From NCBI GenBank assembly GCA_026393975.1, contig JAPKZD010000013.1, positions 1-64,000 on the forward strand: 64,000 nucleotides of DNA, written 5' to 3'. Positions 33,207-41,585 of this stretch are shown in pieces. The stretch comes from Candidatus Aminicenantota bacterium (GTDB lineage: Bacteria; Acidobacteriota; Aminicenantia; Aminicenantales; Saccharicenantaceae). Both the position numbers and the translations under genes were made by a program. Position 1 is the first letter of the stretch. Each line of letters opens with the position of its first letter. The notes beneath the pieces are model-generated. The model was not told the origin of the DNA. It did no database searches and saw only the letters and a list, made by a program, of their open reading frames with translations.

Positions 33207-34852
33207 GTTTTAATGGCCTAGCCAGAAACTTGAATCTTGATCAAGAAGGATATTTCGAGGGCATCATGTCCTCGATGACGGATGCTCTGATCGTGGTTAA
33301 TCCCGATGCTACGCTAAGGTCGGTCAATAGAGCCGCCTTAGATATGTTGGATTACAAGGAAGAGGAACTTATCGGCCAACCGGTGGAAACAATTATTCTC
33401 CAAGAAGAAGGTCAACGGCTTACATGCTTCCAAAATATATTCGTCACTGGCGTGACGTTTAATATGGGTTTAACTTTTCTGACCAAACAGAGGAAGAGAA
33501 TTCCCGTAAATATTAGTGGTGCGGCGATTCAGCAAGAGGGCAAGATTATCGGCATTGTAGGCGTAGCCAGAGATATGCGCCAGATCAGGACAAGCATAAG
33601 CGAGTGGGAGGAGAAGAAAACAGAAATTGAAGAGCGCGGCAAAAAATCAGTCCGGATGCAGAGGGCCATGTTGCATATCATGGGCGATTTGGATATTTCT
33701 AATAAGGAGATAGGAAAGGCAAACAAAGAATTACAGAAACTCGACCAGCTTAAATCTGATTTTGTCTCCACGGTCTCGCATGAATTGCGTTCACCTTTAA
33801 CTGTGACCAGAGAGGCAATTTCGCAGGTATTAGACGGCGTCTGCGGCGAAATCAATGAAGAGCAAAAACAGTTCTTATTCATGTCTATCGAGGGGATTGA
33901 CCGACTAGCGCGCCTCATCGAGAATCTTCTGGATATATCTAAAATTGAGTCGCACAAAATTGATCTCAAAAGAGAATTGGTAGACATCGTGTCTTTAGCT
34001 AAAGAAGTGAGTTCGAGCTTTGCCTTTGCTTTTCAAAGCAAAGGGTTAGTGGCAAAATACAATTTCCCCAAGGATAAGATAGAGCTTTACGTAGATAAAG
34101 ACAGGATTATCCAGATATTCGTGAATTTAATGAGTAATGCCGTTAAATTCACTCCGGCTGGTTATATAGAAATTTCCATCGTTGATAAAGAAAATGTCGT
34201 AGAATGCTTCGTTTCCGATACTGGCATAGGTATTTCAGATGAGGATCTGCTTAAAGTATTTGACAAATTTGAACAATTTGGCCGGGAATTTGAGTGCGCA
34301 GAAAAAGGCACTGGCCTTGGATTGGCTATCTCTAAAGGTAATATTGAATTACATCGGGGACTAATCTGGGCAGAAAGTAAGTTAGGCCAGGGAACTAAGA
34401 TCAGTTTTACCCTGCCCAAATACAGCCCAAGGGAGTTATTTAAGGAATATGTCACTAACGGTTTGGCAAAGGCGATTAAAGCGGGCGCACCTTTATCCAT
34501 TATCGTTTTTGAAGTCAAATATTATGATACCTTACGGGAAAAGTCTGGCCAGGATAAAATCGCATCTATTGTGCACAGTTTAGGGCAGCTCATCAAAACT
34601 GACCTCAGGCGTAAATCGGATATTAGTATTAAAGATAGCCGGGCAATTTTAGTGGTGTTGCCGGAGACCGATAAAAAATGTGCATGGGCAACAGCAGATA
34701 GACTGAAATCAAGTTTTGACGATTACTTATCCAAGGAAGGATTAGTTAAAGACGTAGAGGTTGACTCAAGAATCGCCAGTTTTCCCGAAGATGCTCAGAC
34801 AGAAGAAGAGTTGTTAAATGGAGTGCAATTGCAAGAGAATATAGAAAAATGA
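33203..34852 (+). CDS. PAS histidine kinase with a degenerate GGDEF-like C-terminus
   Basis: 549 residues, no membrane helices. PAS (about 20-125), coiled coil, HisKA (phospho-acceptor His193 in VSHELRSPLT), and HATPase_c (N box NLMSNAVKFTP, G1 DTGIGI, G2 GTGLGLAIS). Residues about 410-545 (PLSIIVFEVKYYDTLREKSG, VHSLGQLIKTDLRRKSD, CAWATADRLKSSFDDYL) resemble a diguanylate cyclase fold, but the GGDEF signature is absent; IKDSRA occupies that position. It is therefore probably a binding or dimerisation domain rather than a cyclase. Two response regulators follow. Confidence 0.88.
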   Translation: MSFNGLARNLNLDQEGYFEGIMSSMTDALIVVNPDATLRSVNRAALDMLDYKEEELIGQPVETIILQEEGQRLTCFQNIFVTGVTFNMGLTFLTKQRKRIPVNISGAAIQQEGKIIGIVGVARDMRQIRTSISEWEEKKTEIEERGKKSVRMQRAMLHIMGDLDISNKEIGKANKELQKLDQLKSDFVSTVSHELRSPLTVTREAISQVLDGVCGEINEEQKQFLFMSIEGIDRLARLIENLLDISKIESHKIDLKRELVDIVSLAKEVSSSFAFAFQSKGLVAKYNFPKDKIELYVDKDRIIQIFVNLMSNAVKFTPAGYIEISIVDKENVVECFVSDTGIGISDEDLLKVFDKFEQFGREFECAEKGTGLGLAISKGNIELHRGLIWAESKLGQGTKISFTLPKYSPRELFKEYVTNGLAKAIKAGAPLSIIVFEVKYYDTLREKSGQDKIASIVHSLGQLIKTDLRRKSDISIKDSRAILVVLPETDKKCAWATADRLKSSFDDYLSKEGLVKDVEVDSRIASFPEDAQTEEELLNGVQLQENIEK

Positions 34853-34874
34853 CTGAAAGGAAGGCTTGATAAAC

Positions 34875-35243
34875 ATGGCTAAGAAAATATTGATTGTTGA
34901 CGATGATAAACGGATTGTTTTACTTCTCGCCTCGCGGCTAAAGGCAAATAACTACGAGATAGCCGTGGCTTATGATGCGTTGCAGGCTGTCGCCCAGGCC
35001 TTTAGCGAGAAACCCGATTTAATTCTTTTAGATATGAAGATGCCTGCGGGTAGCGGTGTCAGCGTGATGGATGATTTAAGGAATTCCACAAATACAGCTT
35101 TGATCCCGGTCATTGTCATTACGGCTTATCCCAGCATTGAAATACAGCAGAAGGTGAAAGAAATGGGGGCTGTAGGTTTTATCTCTAAACCATTTAAGGC
35201 TGAAGATCTGTTGCCGAGGATCAGGAAGGTCTTAGGTGAATAA
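34875..35243 (+). CDS. Single-domain response regulator (REC)
   Basis: 122 residues from ATG 34875; TTG 34866 is an alternative. Receiver domain only: acidic pocket VDDDKR, phospho-acceptor Asp in LILLDMKMP (about 52), Thr in VIVITAY, Lys in ISKPFK. No output domain, so it acts as a phosphotransfer or protein-binding module. It lies 22 bp after the kinase. Confidence 0.92.
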   Translation: MAKKILIVDDDKRIVLLLASRLKANNYEIAVAYDALQAVAQAFSEKPDLILLDMKMPAGSGVSVMDDLRNSTNTALIPVIVITAYPSIEIQQKVKEMGAVGFISKPFKAEDLLPRIRKVLGE

Positions 35244-35268
35244 GCCGAGAAGGGAAGGAATAGAGTAT

Positions 35269-35637
35269 ATGGCTAAGAAAATATTAGTCGTCGACGATGA
35301 ACCTCATCTTGTCAAGTTGTTGCAGGCTAGGCTGGAAAAGAATGGATACAGTGTTATCGTTGCTTCTGACGGTCAGGAAGCCCTTGACAAAACTTATCAG
35401 GAAAATCCGGATTTAATAATATTGGATATCATGTTGCCTATTATCGATGGGTATCATGTTTGTCAAACGCTTAGATCCGATGACAAATATAAAGCAATTC
35501 CCATTATCATGTTGACGGGTCGTACGCTGGCGCAGGACATCAAAATGGGCATGGACTTAGGCGCGGTTTCTTATGTGCAAAAGCCGTTTAAGCCAAATGT
35601 GTTATTGGGGATCATCCAGGGATTAATTAAGAAATAA
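35269..35637 (+). CDS. Single-domain response regulator (REC), second copy
   Basis: 122 residues from ATG 35269 (GGAAGGA upstream); the frame extends upstream to overlap the previous gene. It has the same length and the same opening MAKKIL as its neighbour. Pocket VDDEPH, phospho-acceptor Asp in LIILDIMLP, Thr in IIMLTGR, Lys in VQKPFK. A tandem duplication that has diverged considerably. Last gene of the AT-rich signalling block. Confidence 0.92.
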   Translation: MAKKILVVDDEPHLVKLLQARLEKNGYSVIVASDGQEALDKTYQENPDLIILDIMLPIIDGYHVCQTLRSDDKYKAIPIIMLTGRTLAQDIKMGMDLGAVSYVQKPFKPNVLLGIIQGLIKK

Positions 35638-35659
35638 ACCTTGTGGCTTTTCGTGTTTA

Positions 35660-35689
35660 TTGACAGTCCCCCCCGGCCGGCGATACAGT
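35660..35689 (+). promoter_or_regulatory. Promoter of the HTH-TPR regulator (leaderless type)
   Basis: TTGACA (35660-35665), 18-bp spacer, TACAGT (35684-35689), then 6 bp to ATG 35696. Transcription should start at or next to the start codon. Confidence 0.6.
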
Positions 35690-35695
35690 ATTGGC

Positions 35696-37543
35696 ATGGT
35701 TAGGAGGGAGGATTCAGCGCCGAGAGAGGAAATTCTCGATTCTTGGAAGCAAATCGCTCAATATCTCCATCGCGAAGTCCGGACGTGCTATCGCTGGGCG
35801 AGAGAGCTCGGCCTGCCGGTACATCGTATCAACGACAAATCTCCCAAGTCGAAGGTTTTCGCCTATAAGGACGAAATCGATAAATGGCTGAAGGAAAAAA
35901 CGCGGTATCAGGTTCTGCCCAAGAACGGCGTTCATACGAAAAGACGGCTGATCTATGGGGGCATTTCCATTTTTGCCCTGTTGTCGATCGTCGCCATCGC
36001 CAAGTGGCAACCGTTTACTTCCGGCGGAAGAACCATTTCGGTCGCCGTCGCTCCGCTGAAAAGTCTCGATTCGTCGGAGAACGATGATTATCTCTCCGAA
36101 GTACTCACTCGCGCAATTGCTGAAAATCTCCCGGTTCCAGATAAGCTGAGAGTCATTCCAGCGTTTAGCCTCCGCCGGTCCCCCAAAAATTTCGTCGACG
36201 TGGAAAAGCTCGGTGATGGATTGGATGCTGATTACGTCTTAAGGGGAGAGGTCAAGAAGGGGAATCCCACGATCCAGGTCTCTGTCGAACTTGTCCGGAC
36301 AAACGGAGGTTCGATCATCTGGGCGTCGCCGTTCTTGGAACCGCTCGAAAAAGTATTGACCATCCCGCCGAGCATTTGCGCGGCGATTCACAGAGTTCTG
36401 AAGATAAGCAGCGAGACCTTGGCCAGGAATAGTATTTATCCCAAGGACTACCGAGCCCTGGACAGCTATCTCAAGGGCGATTTCATCCTCGGCCGTCTTA
36501 ACTCGGGAAGTGATGACCCCTGGCAGCTTTACCACCAAGGAGAATATCATGCCGGGCGGTTCACGCCCGAGGCCAATGAGCTGGCGATAAAGCTGTTCTC
36601 TCAAGCGAAAGAGATCGACCCCACGTTTGCCCTAGCCTATATCGGACTCGCTTCTTGTTATGCGAACTATGTCAACTTTAACTGGCAATATAATATTTCC
36701 TGGCTCAATAAGGCCGAAGAGCTTCTTGCCAAAGCCCAAGCTCTTGCTCCTGACTTGCCGGAATACTATGGCGCTCTTATTACGGTAAAAATCCTCAAAG
36801 AAGCCGGTTTCTCAGAAGACGTTTGGACCTCGGTTGAGAAGCTCGTCGCGGAGGGAGTCAAGAGATGCGGCAGTAATCCCCGGCTTAACTCGATCATCGG
36901 CTATTTTTATTATAGAAAGTTCGGGAGAGAAGGGGACATGGGGGCTTTCCAAATGGCCCTGGAATACAAAGAGAGGAGTTTTTGGCTGGATCCCTATGAC
37001 ATTGGGAACGTTGTCTATGCCAACATCTTGTTGCTCGACAAGAAGTTCGCTAAGGCTTTAGAAGTATGCGATATTCTTGGAAAAGTGGATGAAACCCGCA
37101 TGTCCAAGTTTCTGAGAGGGGAGATTTATTATTACATGGGGGATTTCGATCGAAGCAGGTCGGTTTTTGAGCAACTTACGGCTGATTCTCTTGAGTACAA
37201 GATAGGCGCCCTATATTATTTGGCGATGATCTCCGCCGGAAAAGGCGAGGCCTCTAAGGCTAAAAAGAACATGGAGGAGATCGAATTCTTATCGCCCGAT
37301 GAATTTGTCTATTTCGAGAAAGAGCTCAAGTTGGCATCGATTTGGGCCGGACTGGGCGAGAAAGTCCTCGCCTCTAAAACACTCGAGGCTTTCCTGAATG
37401 ATCCCAAAAATCAAAAAGATTATTATATTTACAAAAAATATATCGAGCTCGATAACAACTTCCTTCAGATGAGGCATGATAAAGTCTTTGAGAATAATTT
37501 TAACTTCAAGGGAGAGACTCATGGCAAAAAGCAAGACAATTAG
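35696..37543 (+). CDS. Membrane-anchored HTH regulator with TolB-like and TPR regions
   Basis: 615 residues. An N-terminal excisionase/MerR-type HTH (about 15-65: DSWKQIAQYLHREVRTCYRW ... FAYKDEIDKWL), one membrane helix (about 82-102), a FlgO/TolB-like domain (about 108-230: AVAPLKSLDSSENDDYLSEV, DADYVLRGEVKKGNPTIQV), then a long helical TPR region (about 270-600). This layout is common in Acidobacteria-type genomes and is thought to link an extracytoplasmic signal to transcription. Its 3' end overlaps the small peptide gene by 23 bp, tying it to the radical SAM locus. Confidence 0.85.
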   Translation: MVRREDSAPREEILDSWKQIAQYLHREVRTCYRWARELGLPVHRINDKSPKSKVFAYKDEIDKWLKEKTRYQVLPKNGVHTKRRLIYGGISIFALLSIVAIAKWQPFTSGGRTISVAVAPLKSLDSSENDDYLSEVLTRAIAENLPVPDKLRVIPAFSLRRSPKNFVDVEKLGDGLDADYVLRGEVKKGNPTIQVSVELVRTNGGSIIWASPFLEPLEKVLTIPPSICAAIHRVLKISSETLARNSIYPKDYRALDSYLKGDFILGRLNSGSDDPWQLYHQGEYHAGRFTPEANELAIKLFSQAKEIDPTFALAYIGLASCYANYVNFNWQYNISWLNKAEELLAKAQALAPDLPEYYGALITVKILKEAGFSEDVWTSVEKLVAEGVKRCGSNPRLNSIIGYFYYRKFGREGDMGAFQMALEYKERSFWLDPYDIGNVVYANILLLDKKFAKALEVCDILGKVDETRMSKFLRGEIYYYMGDFDRSRSVFEQLTADSLEYKIGALYYLAMISAGKGEASKAKKNMEEIEFLSPDEFVYFEKELKLASIWAGLGEKVLASKTLEAFLNDPKNQKDYYIYKKYIELDNNFLQMRHDKVFENNFNFKGETHGKKQDN

Positions 37544-37730
37544 AGCCACGCCTAATGTCCTGAAGTGCGCGAAAGTCCTTCGAGAGGCTCTGAAATCGCT
37601 TCCGGCCGGGGAGGCTAAAACCAGGGCGATGCGCGCCATTGATTATCTAGACCGGACGTTCTCGGGAGAGCCGCAGCCGAATAGGGGGATTTTCTGCCCG
37701 GTCGACAAGGGGATCGTGAGGGAGCCATAG
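37521..37730 (+). CDS. Small peptide, candidate radical SAM substrate (RiPP precursor)
   Basis: 69 residues; GGGAGAG lies 4 bases before the ATG and the gene starts within the end of the regulator gene. A basic amphipathic helix-forming first part (TPNVLKCAKVLREALKSL, residues 10-27) could be a leader. The tail (GEPQPNRGIFCPVDKGIVREP, residues 49-69) is Pro/Gly-rich with one Cys (Cys59); the other Cys is Cys16. It lies 47 bp before a radical SAM/SPASM gene, the classic place for a maturase substrate. No known precursor family is recognised. Precursor status is inferred from context. Confidence 0.6.
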   Translation: MAKSKTIRATPNVLKCAKVLREALKSLPAGEAKTRAMRAIDYLDRTFSGEPQPNRGIFCPVDKGIVREP

Positions 37731-37777
37731 CGGATCCTTTCCGGTCCAAATAGCAGTCCGATAAGCTCGTCTGTGAA

Positions 37778-38850
37778 ATGAGAATCCGAGGCCTGTCTTT
37801 TATTCTCACGAATCGATGCAATTTCCGCTGCCGATACTGTTACGAAGCTAAAAACGATGAAACGATGGGCTTTTCCACCTTCCGGCAAGCTATTGTTTTT
37901 TTTTGCCTCGATTGGGCAACGAATATTCCCTCAATTTCTACGGAGGGGAGCCGCTCCTGTGCCTTGACCTCATAAGGAAGGCTGTCTATTTCGCCGAGAA
38001 GCTCGGCCGAGAATCCGGCTCTAGGCCGCGATACTCGCTCACGACCAACGGAAGCCTGATCACGGCCGAAGCAATTCGGCTTTTTAATGAATACCGTTTT
38101 GCCTTAGAGATCAGTTTCGACGGAACCGCCCAGGAAACCTGCCGGCAGAAGGGGAGTTCCGTAAAAATCATCCGAAACATCAAGAAACTGCTGGCCTGCC
38201 CGGATATCCAACTCGAGGTCAACAGCGTCTCCACGCCCGGCACGGTCCAACATCTCAGCGAGTCAGCCCGGAGCATCCTCGACCTGGGAGTTCCGAGTGT
38301 TCAAGTCTCGATCTCGGCGATTGAGCGCTGGTCCAAGGTTTCCCTGAGAAGACTGAGGGCGGAAATGAAAGCCCTGCGGGAGGTCGCCATAGAACATTTC
38401 CGGAAAACGGGGAACGTCGGCATCGCCAATTTCAAGGGTCCCCGGGGAAAAGGCTTTTTTTTCTGCGCGGGGGGGCAAGACAGGTTCGCCATCGCCCCTG
38501 ATGGCGGGATTTGGGGCTGTTTCTTATTCCCCGGGTTCTTCCGCGGCAAGGAGAAGACCGCCGAATACCGGTCGTATTATTTCGGCCGGGTAGATGACCT
38601 GGCGGTCAGCCTGAAAAAAGCCATCCCAAGGGTAGCGGCGAAATATGCCCGGCTCTCGCTGGACAATTTTTCCACCCGTCTTGGTCCTTGTCTTTTTTGC
38701 CCTGAATTCGAGACCTGCGCCGTATGCCCCATCGCCGCGGCCCTCTCAGGCTCTCCCCTGGGGAAAATCCCGGACGATATCTGCGAGATCCAGCGTATCC
38801 AGCTCCGCGAACGCCGGGAACTCGATAAAGAGCTGACCGGCGCGAGCTGA
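37778..38850 (+). CDS. Radical SAM/SPASM peptide maturase, frame interrupted at a T9 run
   Basis: The first frame opens at ATG 37778 with the cluster motif TNRCNFRCRYCYE and stops at 37973-37975. The second frame carries the rest of the domain without a gap: LNFYGGEPLL, TTNGSL, EISFDGT, and a C-terminal SPASM-like set (CAGGQDRFAIAPDGGIWGC, then CLFCPEFETCAVCP). The join is at T9 (37896-37904): one extra T, or a -1 shift, restores about 357 continuous residues (QAIVFF-LPRLGNEYS). SPASM maturases install thioether, C-C or other crosslinks in peptides using a [4Fe-4S] cluster and S-adenosylmethionine. The 69-residue peptide upstream is the likely substrate. Confidence 0.8.
37896..37904 (+). other. 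T9 homopolymer at the maturase frame change
   Basis: Nine consecutive T between GTA-like flanks (TATTG and GCCTCG). Upstream codons read in one frame and the conserved downstream sequence in the -1 frame. It could be an assembly error, a true inactivating deletion, transcriptional slippage, or programmed -1 frameshifting. Confidence 0.85.
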
Positions 38851-38958
38851 TCCGCATAGAGCCGGGTGCGGACCAAGACGTAGCCGGAGGCCGAGCGGGT
38901 GGGAAAATACATGATCCGGCCGCGAGGGAATTGAGAATTCAGGGAAGAAAGCGGGGTT

Positions 38959-38987
38959 TTGGGCGTCAAAACATAGTGTGGTATAGT
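38959..38987 (+). promoter_or_regulatory. Candidate promoter for the efflux operon
   Basis: TTGGGC (38959-38964), 17-bp spacer, TATAGT (38982-38987), about 58 bases before ATG 39052. Confidence 0.4.
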
Positions 38988-39051
38988 TTTGCGTTTAAAC
39001 CGGGCTTCCGGGTCCGCCCGGAGAGATCCCTTCACTTCAGGAGATGATACG

Positions 39052-40395
39052 ATGGCAGAATACCCACGACAGGGCCGGGCAAGGCGCCTCGCGGCGGGTT
39101 CCCTCGGCCTGATTCTATCCTTGGCGCCTCTTTTAGCCGCCCAGGATCGGCCGCTGACCCTCGACGAGGCCGTTAAGCTGGCCCTGGAGAGGAACGAGAG
39201 AGCCCTGGCCACGCAGGAGGACGTCAACGCCGCCAACGCGCGCGTCGCCCAGGCGCGGTCCTTCTTCCTCCCCTCGATCACTTCGACGAGCGGCTACACC
39301 CGAAGGGCCTACGAGGTCCGGCGGGTCGTCGGCGACACCGAAGTCGTCATTTCGCGGTTCAACGCCCTCGCGGAAAACCTGGCCCTCAACCTGACCCTGT
39401 TCGATGCGACCAGCATGGTCAGCTTTTCGGCCGTGAGGTCCCAGAGGAACGCCGCCGTGGCGGCCGCCGCCGAAAGCCGGCGGCAGCTGGCCTTCGAAGT
39501 CAGCCAGGCCTTTCTGTCGACCCTCGGCACCTCCCAGGTCCAGGAGGCTTCGGCCCGGCGCTTCGCTTTCGCCAAGCAGAGCCTCGATGCGGCCAAGGCC
39601 CGCTTCGCGGCCGGCCTCACCTCGATCAACGACGTCACCCGGGCCGAGCTCGAGTATGCGACAGCCGAGGTCGGCCTCACCCAGGTCCAGGGACAGGTCG
39701 AAACCAGCACCCTCCAGCTTGGATATCTCCTCGACGCGCCGGACGCCGTTCGCGGCCGGCTCGTCGTGCCTGAATTCCTGATCGAGGCGGCTTCCGCCGA
39801 GGCCGCGAACACTGAAGCCCTTGTGGACGAAGCGCTGGCCCGCCGGCTCGACGTCGGGTCCCTCCGCTGGCTGGCCTCGGCCCAGCACGCCCTGGCCAAG
39901 GTGCCCATGCTCGGCTGGCTCCCCTCGCTCAGCGCCAGCGGCCGTTACAGCATCACGAACGAGCCCAGCTTCAACAACAGGAATTGGAACTGGACCGCCG
40001 GCGCGACGCTGAGCTGGACCCTCTTCGACGGCTTGGCCCGGTTCGGCCAGCGGAAGGAGCAGAAGGCCCTGGCCAAATTGGCCGATCTCGATCTCCAGGC
40101 GGCGACCCGCCGCGTCGATGTCGAGGTCCGGCAGGCCCTCGTCTCCCTGGCCAACCAACGCGCCTCCCTCAAACAGGCCTCCGTTGCCCAGGAGGTGGCC
40201 AGAAAGAACGCCTCCGAAACGACCGAACTCTACCGTCAGGGTCTGGCCTCCGCGCTCCAAGTCGCCGACGCCATCGTCAGCCTCTTCGAGGCCGAGGTCG
40301 CCCTCGTCCAGGAACGCTATGGCCTGGGAGTCGCTTTCCTCAACCTCGAAGCGGCCATAGGCCTTGATCCCTTCGGGAAGGAGCCACGCACGTGA
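39052..40395 (+). CDS. TolC-like outer-membrane efflux protein
   Basis: 447 residues from ATG 39052 (AGGAG 8 bases upstream). Signal peptide (about 10-30), then two OEP repeats of long coiled-coil helices and barrel strands. LTLDEAVKLALERN opens the family. FAAGLTSINDVTRAELEYATAE and LYRQGLASALQVADAIVSL are the two equivalent hairpin regions. It would form the trimeric channel for the RND pump encoded after it. The 4-bp overlap with the adaptor gene shows one operon. Confidence 0.92.
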   Translation: MAEYPRQGRARRLAAGSLGLILSLAPLLAAQDRPLTLDEAVKLALERNERALATQEDVNAANARVAQARSFFLPSITSTSGYTRRAYEVRRVVGDTEVVISRFNALAENLALNLTLFDATSMVSFSAVRSQRNAAVAAAAESRRQLAFEVSQAFLSTLGTSQVQEASARRFAFAKQSLDAAKARFAAGLTSINDVTRAELEYATAEVGLTQVQGQVETSTLQLGYLLDAPDAVRGRLVVPEFLIEAASAEAANTEALVDEALARRLDVGSLRWLASAQHALAKVPMLGWLPSLSASGRYSITNEPSFNNRNWNWTAGATLSWTLFDGLARFGQRKEQKALAKLADLDLQAATRRVDVEVRQALVSLANQRASLKQASVAQEVARKNASETTELYRQGLASALQVADAIVSLFEAEVALVQERYGLGVAFLNLEAAIGLDPFGKEPRT

Positions 40396-41573
40396 TCAAT
40401 TTGAAGACCAATAAACTCATCGTCATCGCCGCCGCCGCGGCGTTCATCGTCTTCGCCGGCGCCTGCAAGAAGAGCGGCGCCGGATCGCCCGCCGCCAAAA
40501 GAGCGCAGGGACGGATGCAATTCCCCGTCGACGTGGAGCAGGTCCGGGCCCAGAACCTGGTTTACTCGGTCGCGGCCGTCGGCTCCGTCGAGGCCTTCGA
40601 GAAGGTCCAGGTCACGGCTCGGGTCGCCGGAGCCGTGGACCGCGTTCTCTTCAGCGAGGGCGAGTACGCCACGGCCGGGCAGGTCCTCGTCGAGATCGAG
40701 ACCGAACGCTACCGCCTGGCCGTCGAATCGGCCCAGGCCACGTTCGAGAAGGCCGAGGCCGGGAAGGCCGACGCCGAGGCCGGGCTGAAGCGGCGCGAGA
40801 GCGTCATCACCCAGAACCCCGGGCTCATCCCCGGCGAAGAGGTCGAAACCTGGCGGACCAAGGTCCTGACCGCGGCCTCCGAGGTCGCCCAGACGCGTTC
40901 GGCCCTGAACCAGGCCAAGCTCAACCTTCACGACGCGTTCGTCCGGGCTCCCATTCCGGGCATCATCCAGACCCGGACCGTGCAAACCGGCCAGTATGTT
41001 GAGACCGGGACCGTCCTGGCGACGCTCGTCCGGCGCGATCCGCTCCTCCTCCGGTTCCGGGTCCCCGAGCGCGATGCCGTCCGGATCAAGCCCGGCCAGG
41101 AGGCCAACTTCCGCGTCCGGGAGGACAGCCGCGAGTTCACGGCCAAGATCGTCCACGTGGCCGAGTCGGCCGATGCCGCCTCGCGCCTGGTCGACATCAC
41201 GGCCAACATCAACGATACGGGCGACAAGGCCCTTCGGCCCGGATCCTTCGCCGAGATCAACGTTCCTGTGGCCTCGTCCACCGCGGCCCCGGTCATCCCG
41301 ATCTCCGCCGTACGGCCGACCGAGCGCGGCTTCGTCGCTTTTGTCGTCGAGGGCGACAAGGCCGTCGAGCGCATCTTGACGCTCGGCATGCGCTCGCCCG
41401 ACGGGCGGGTCGAGATCCTTTCCGGGCTCCAGGGCGGAGAGTCCTTGGTGGTGCGCGGGGGCGAAGCCCTGCAGAACGGCGTGACGGTCCGGATCGGCGC
41501 GCCCAGCGCGGCCCCCGTCCCCGCGCCGTCGGAGAAGCCGGTCGAAGCCAAAGCCCCTCCGGCCAAGAAGTAA
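40392..41573 (+). CDS. RND efflux periplasmic adaptor (membrane fusion) lipoprotein
   Basis: 393 residues from GTG 40392. Lipobox FAGAC (Cys25). Beta-barrel/lipoyl/hairpin order as in AcrA/MexA/MdtA: VAAVGSVEAFEKVQVTARVA and LFSEGEYATAGQVLVEIE (lipoyl half), alpha-hairpin (about 105-170), AFVRAPIPGIIQTRTVQTGQ (second lipoyl half), and a beta-barrel with RPGSFAEINVPV. The C-terminus is a low-complexity Pro/Ala/Lys tail. Connects the inner-membrane pump with the TolC-like channel. Confidence 0.93.
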   Translation: MINLKTNKLIVIAAAAAFIVFAGACKKSGAGSPAAKRAQGRMQFPVDVEQVRAQNLVYSVAAVGSVEAFEKVQVTARVAGAVDRVLFSEGEYATAGQVLVEIETERYRLAVESAQATFEKAEAGKADAEAGLKRRESVITQNPGLIPGEEVETWRTKVLTAASEVAQTRSALNQAKLNLHDAFVRAPIPGIIQTRTVQTGQYVETGTVLATLVRRDPLLLRFRVPERDAVRIKPGQEANFRVREDSREFTAKIVHVAESADAASRLVDITANINDTGDKALRPGSFAEINVPVASSTAAPVIPISAVRPTERGFVAFVVEGDKAVERILTLGMRSPDGRVEILSGLQGGESLVVRGGEALQNGVTVRIGAPSAAPVPAPSEKPVEAKAPPAKK

Positions 41574-41585
41574 AGGACCGCTTCC

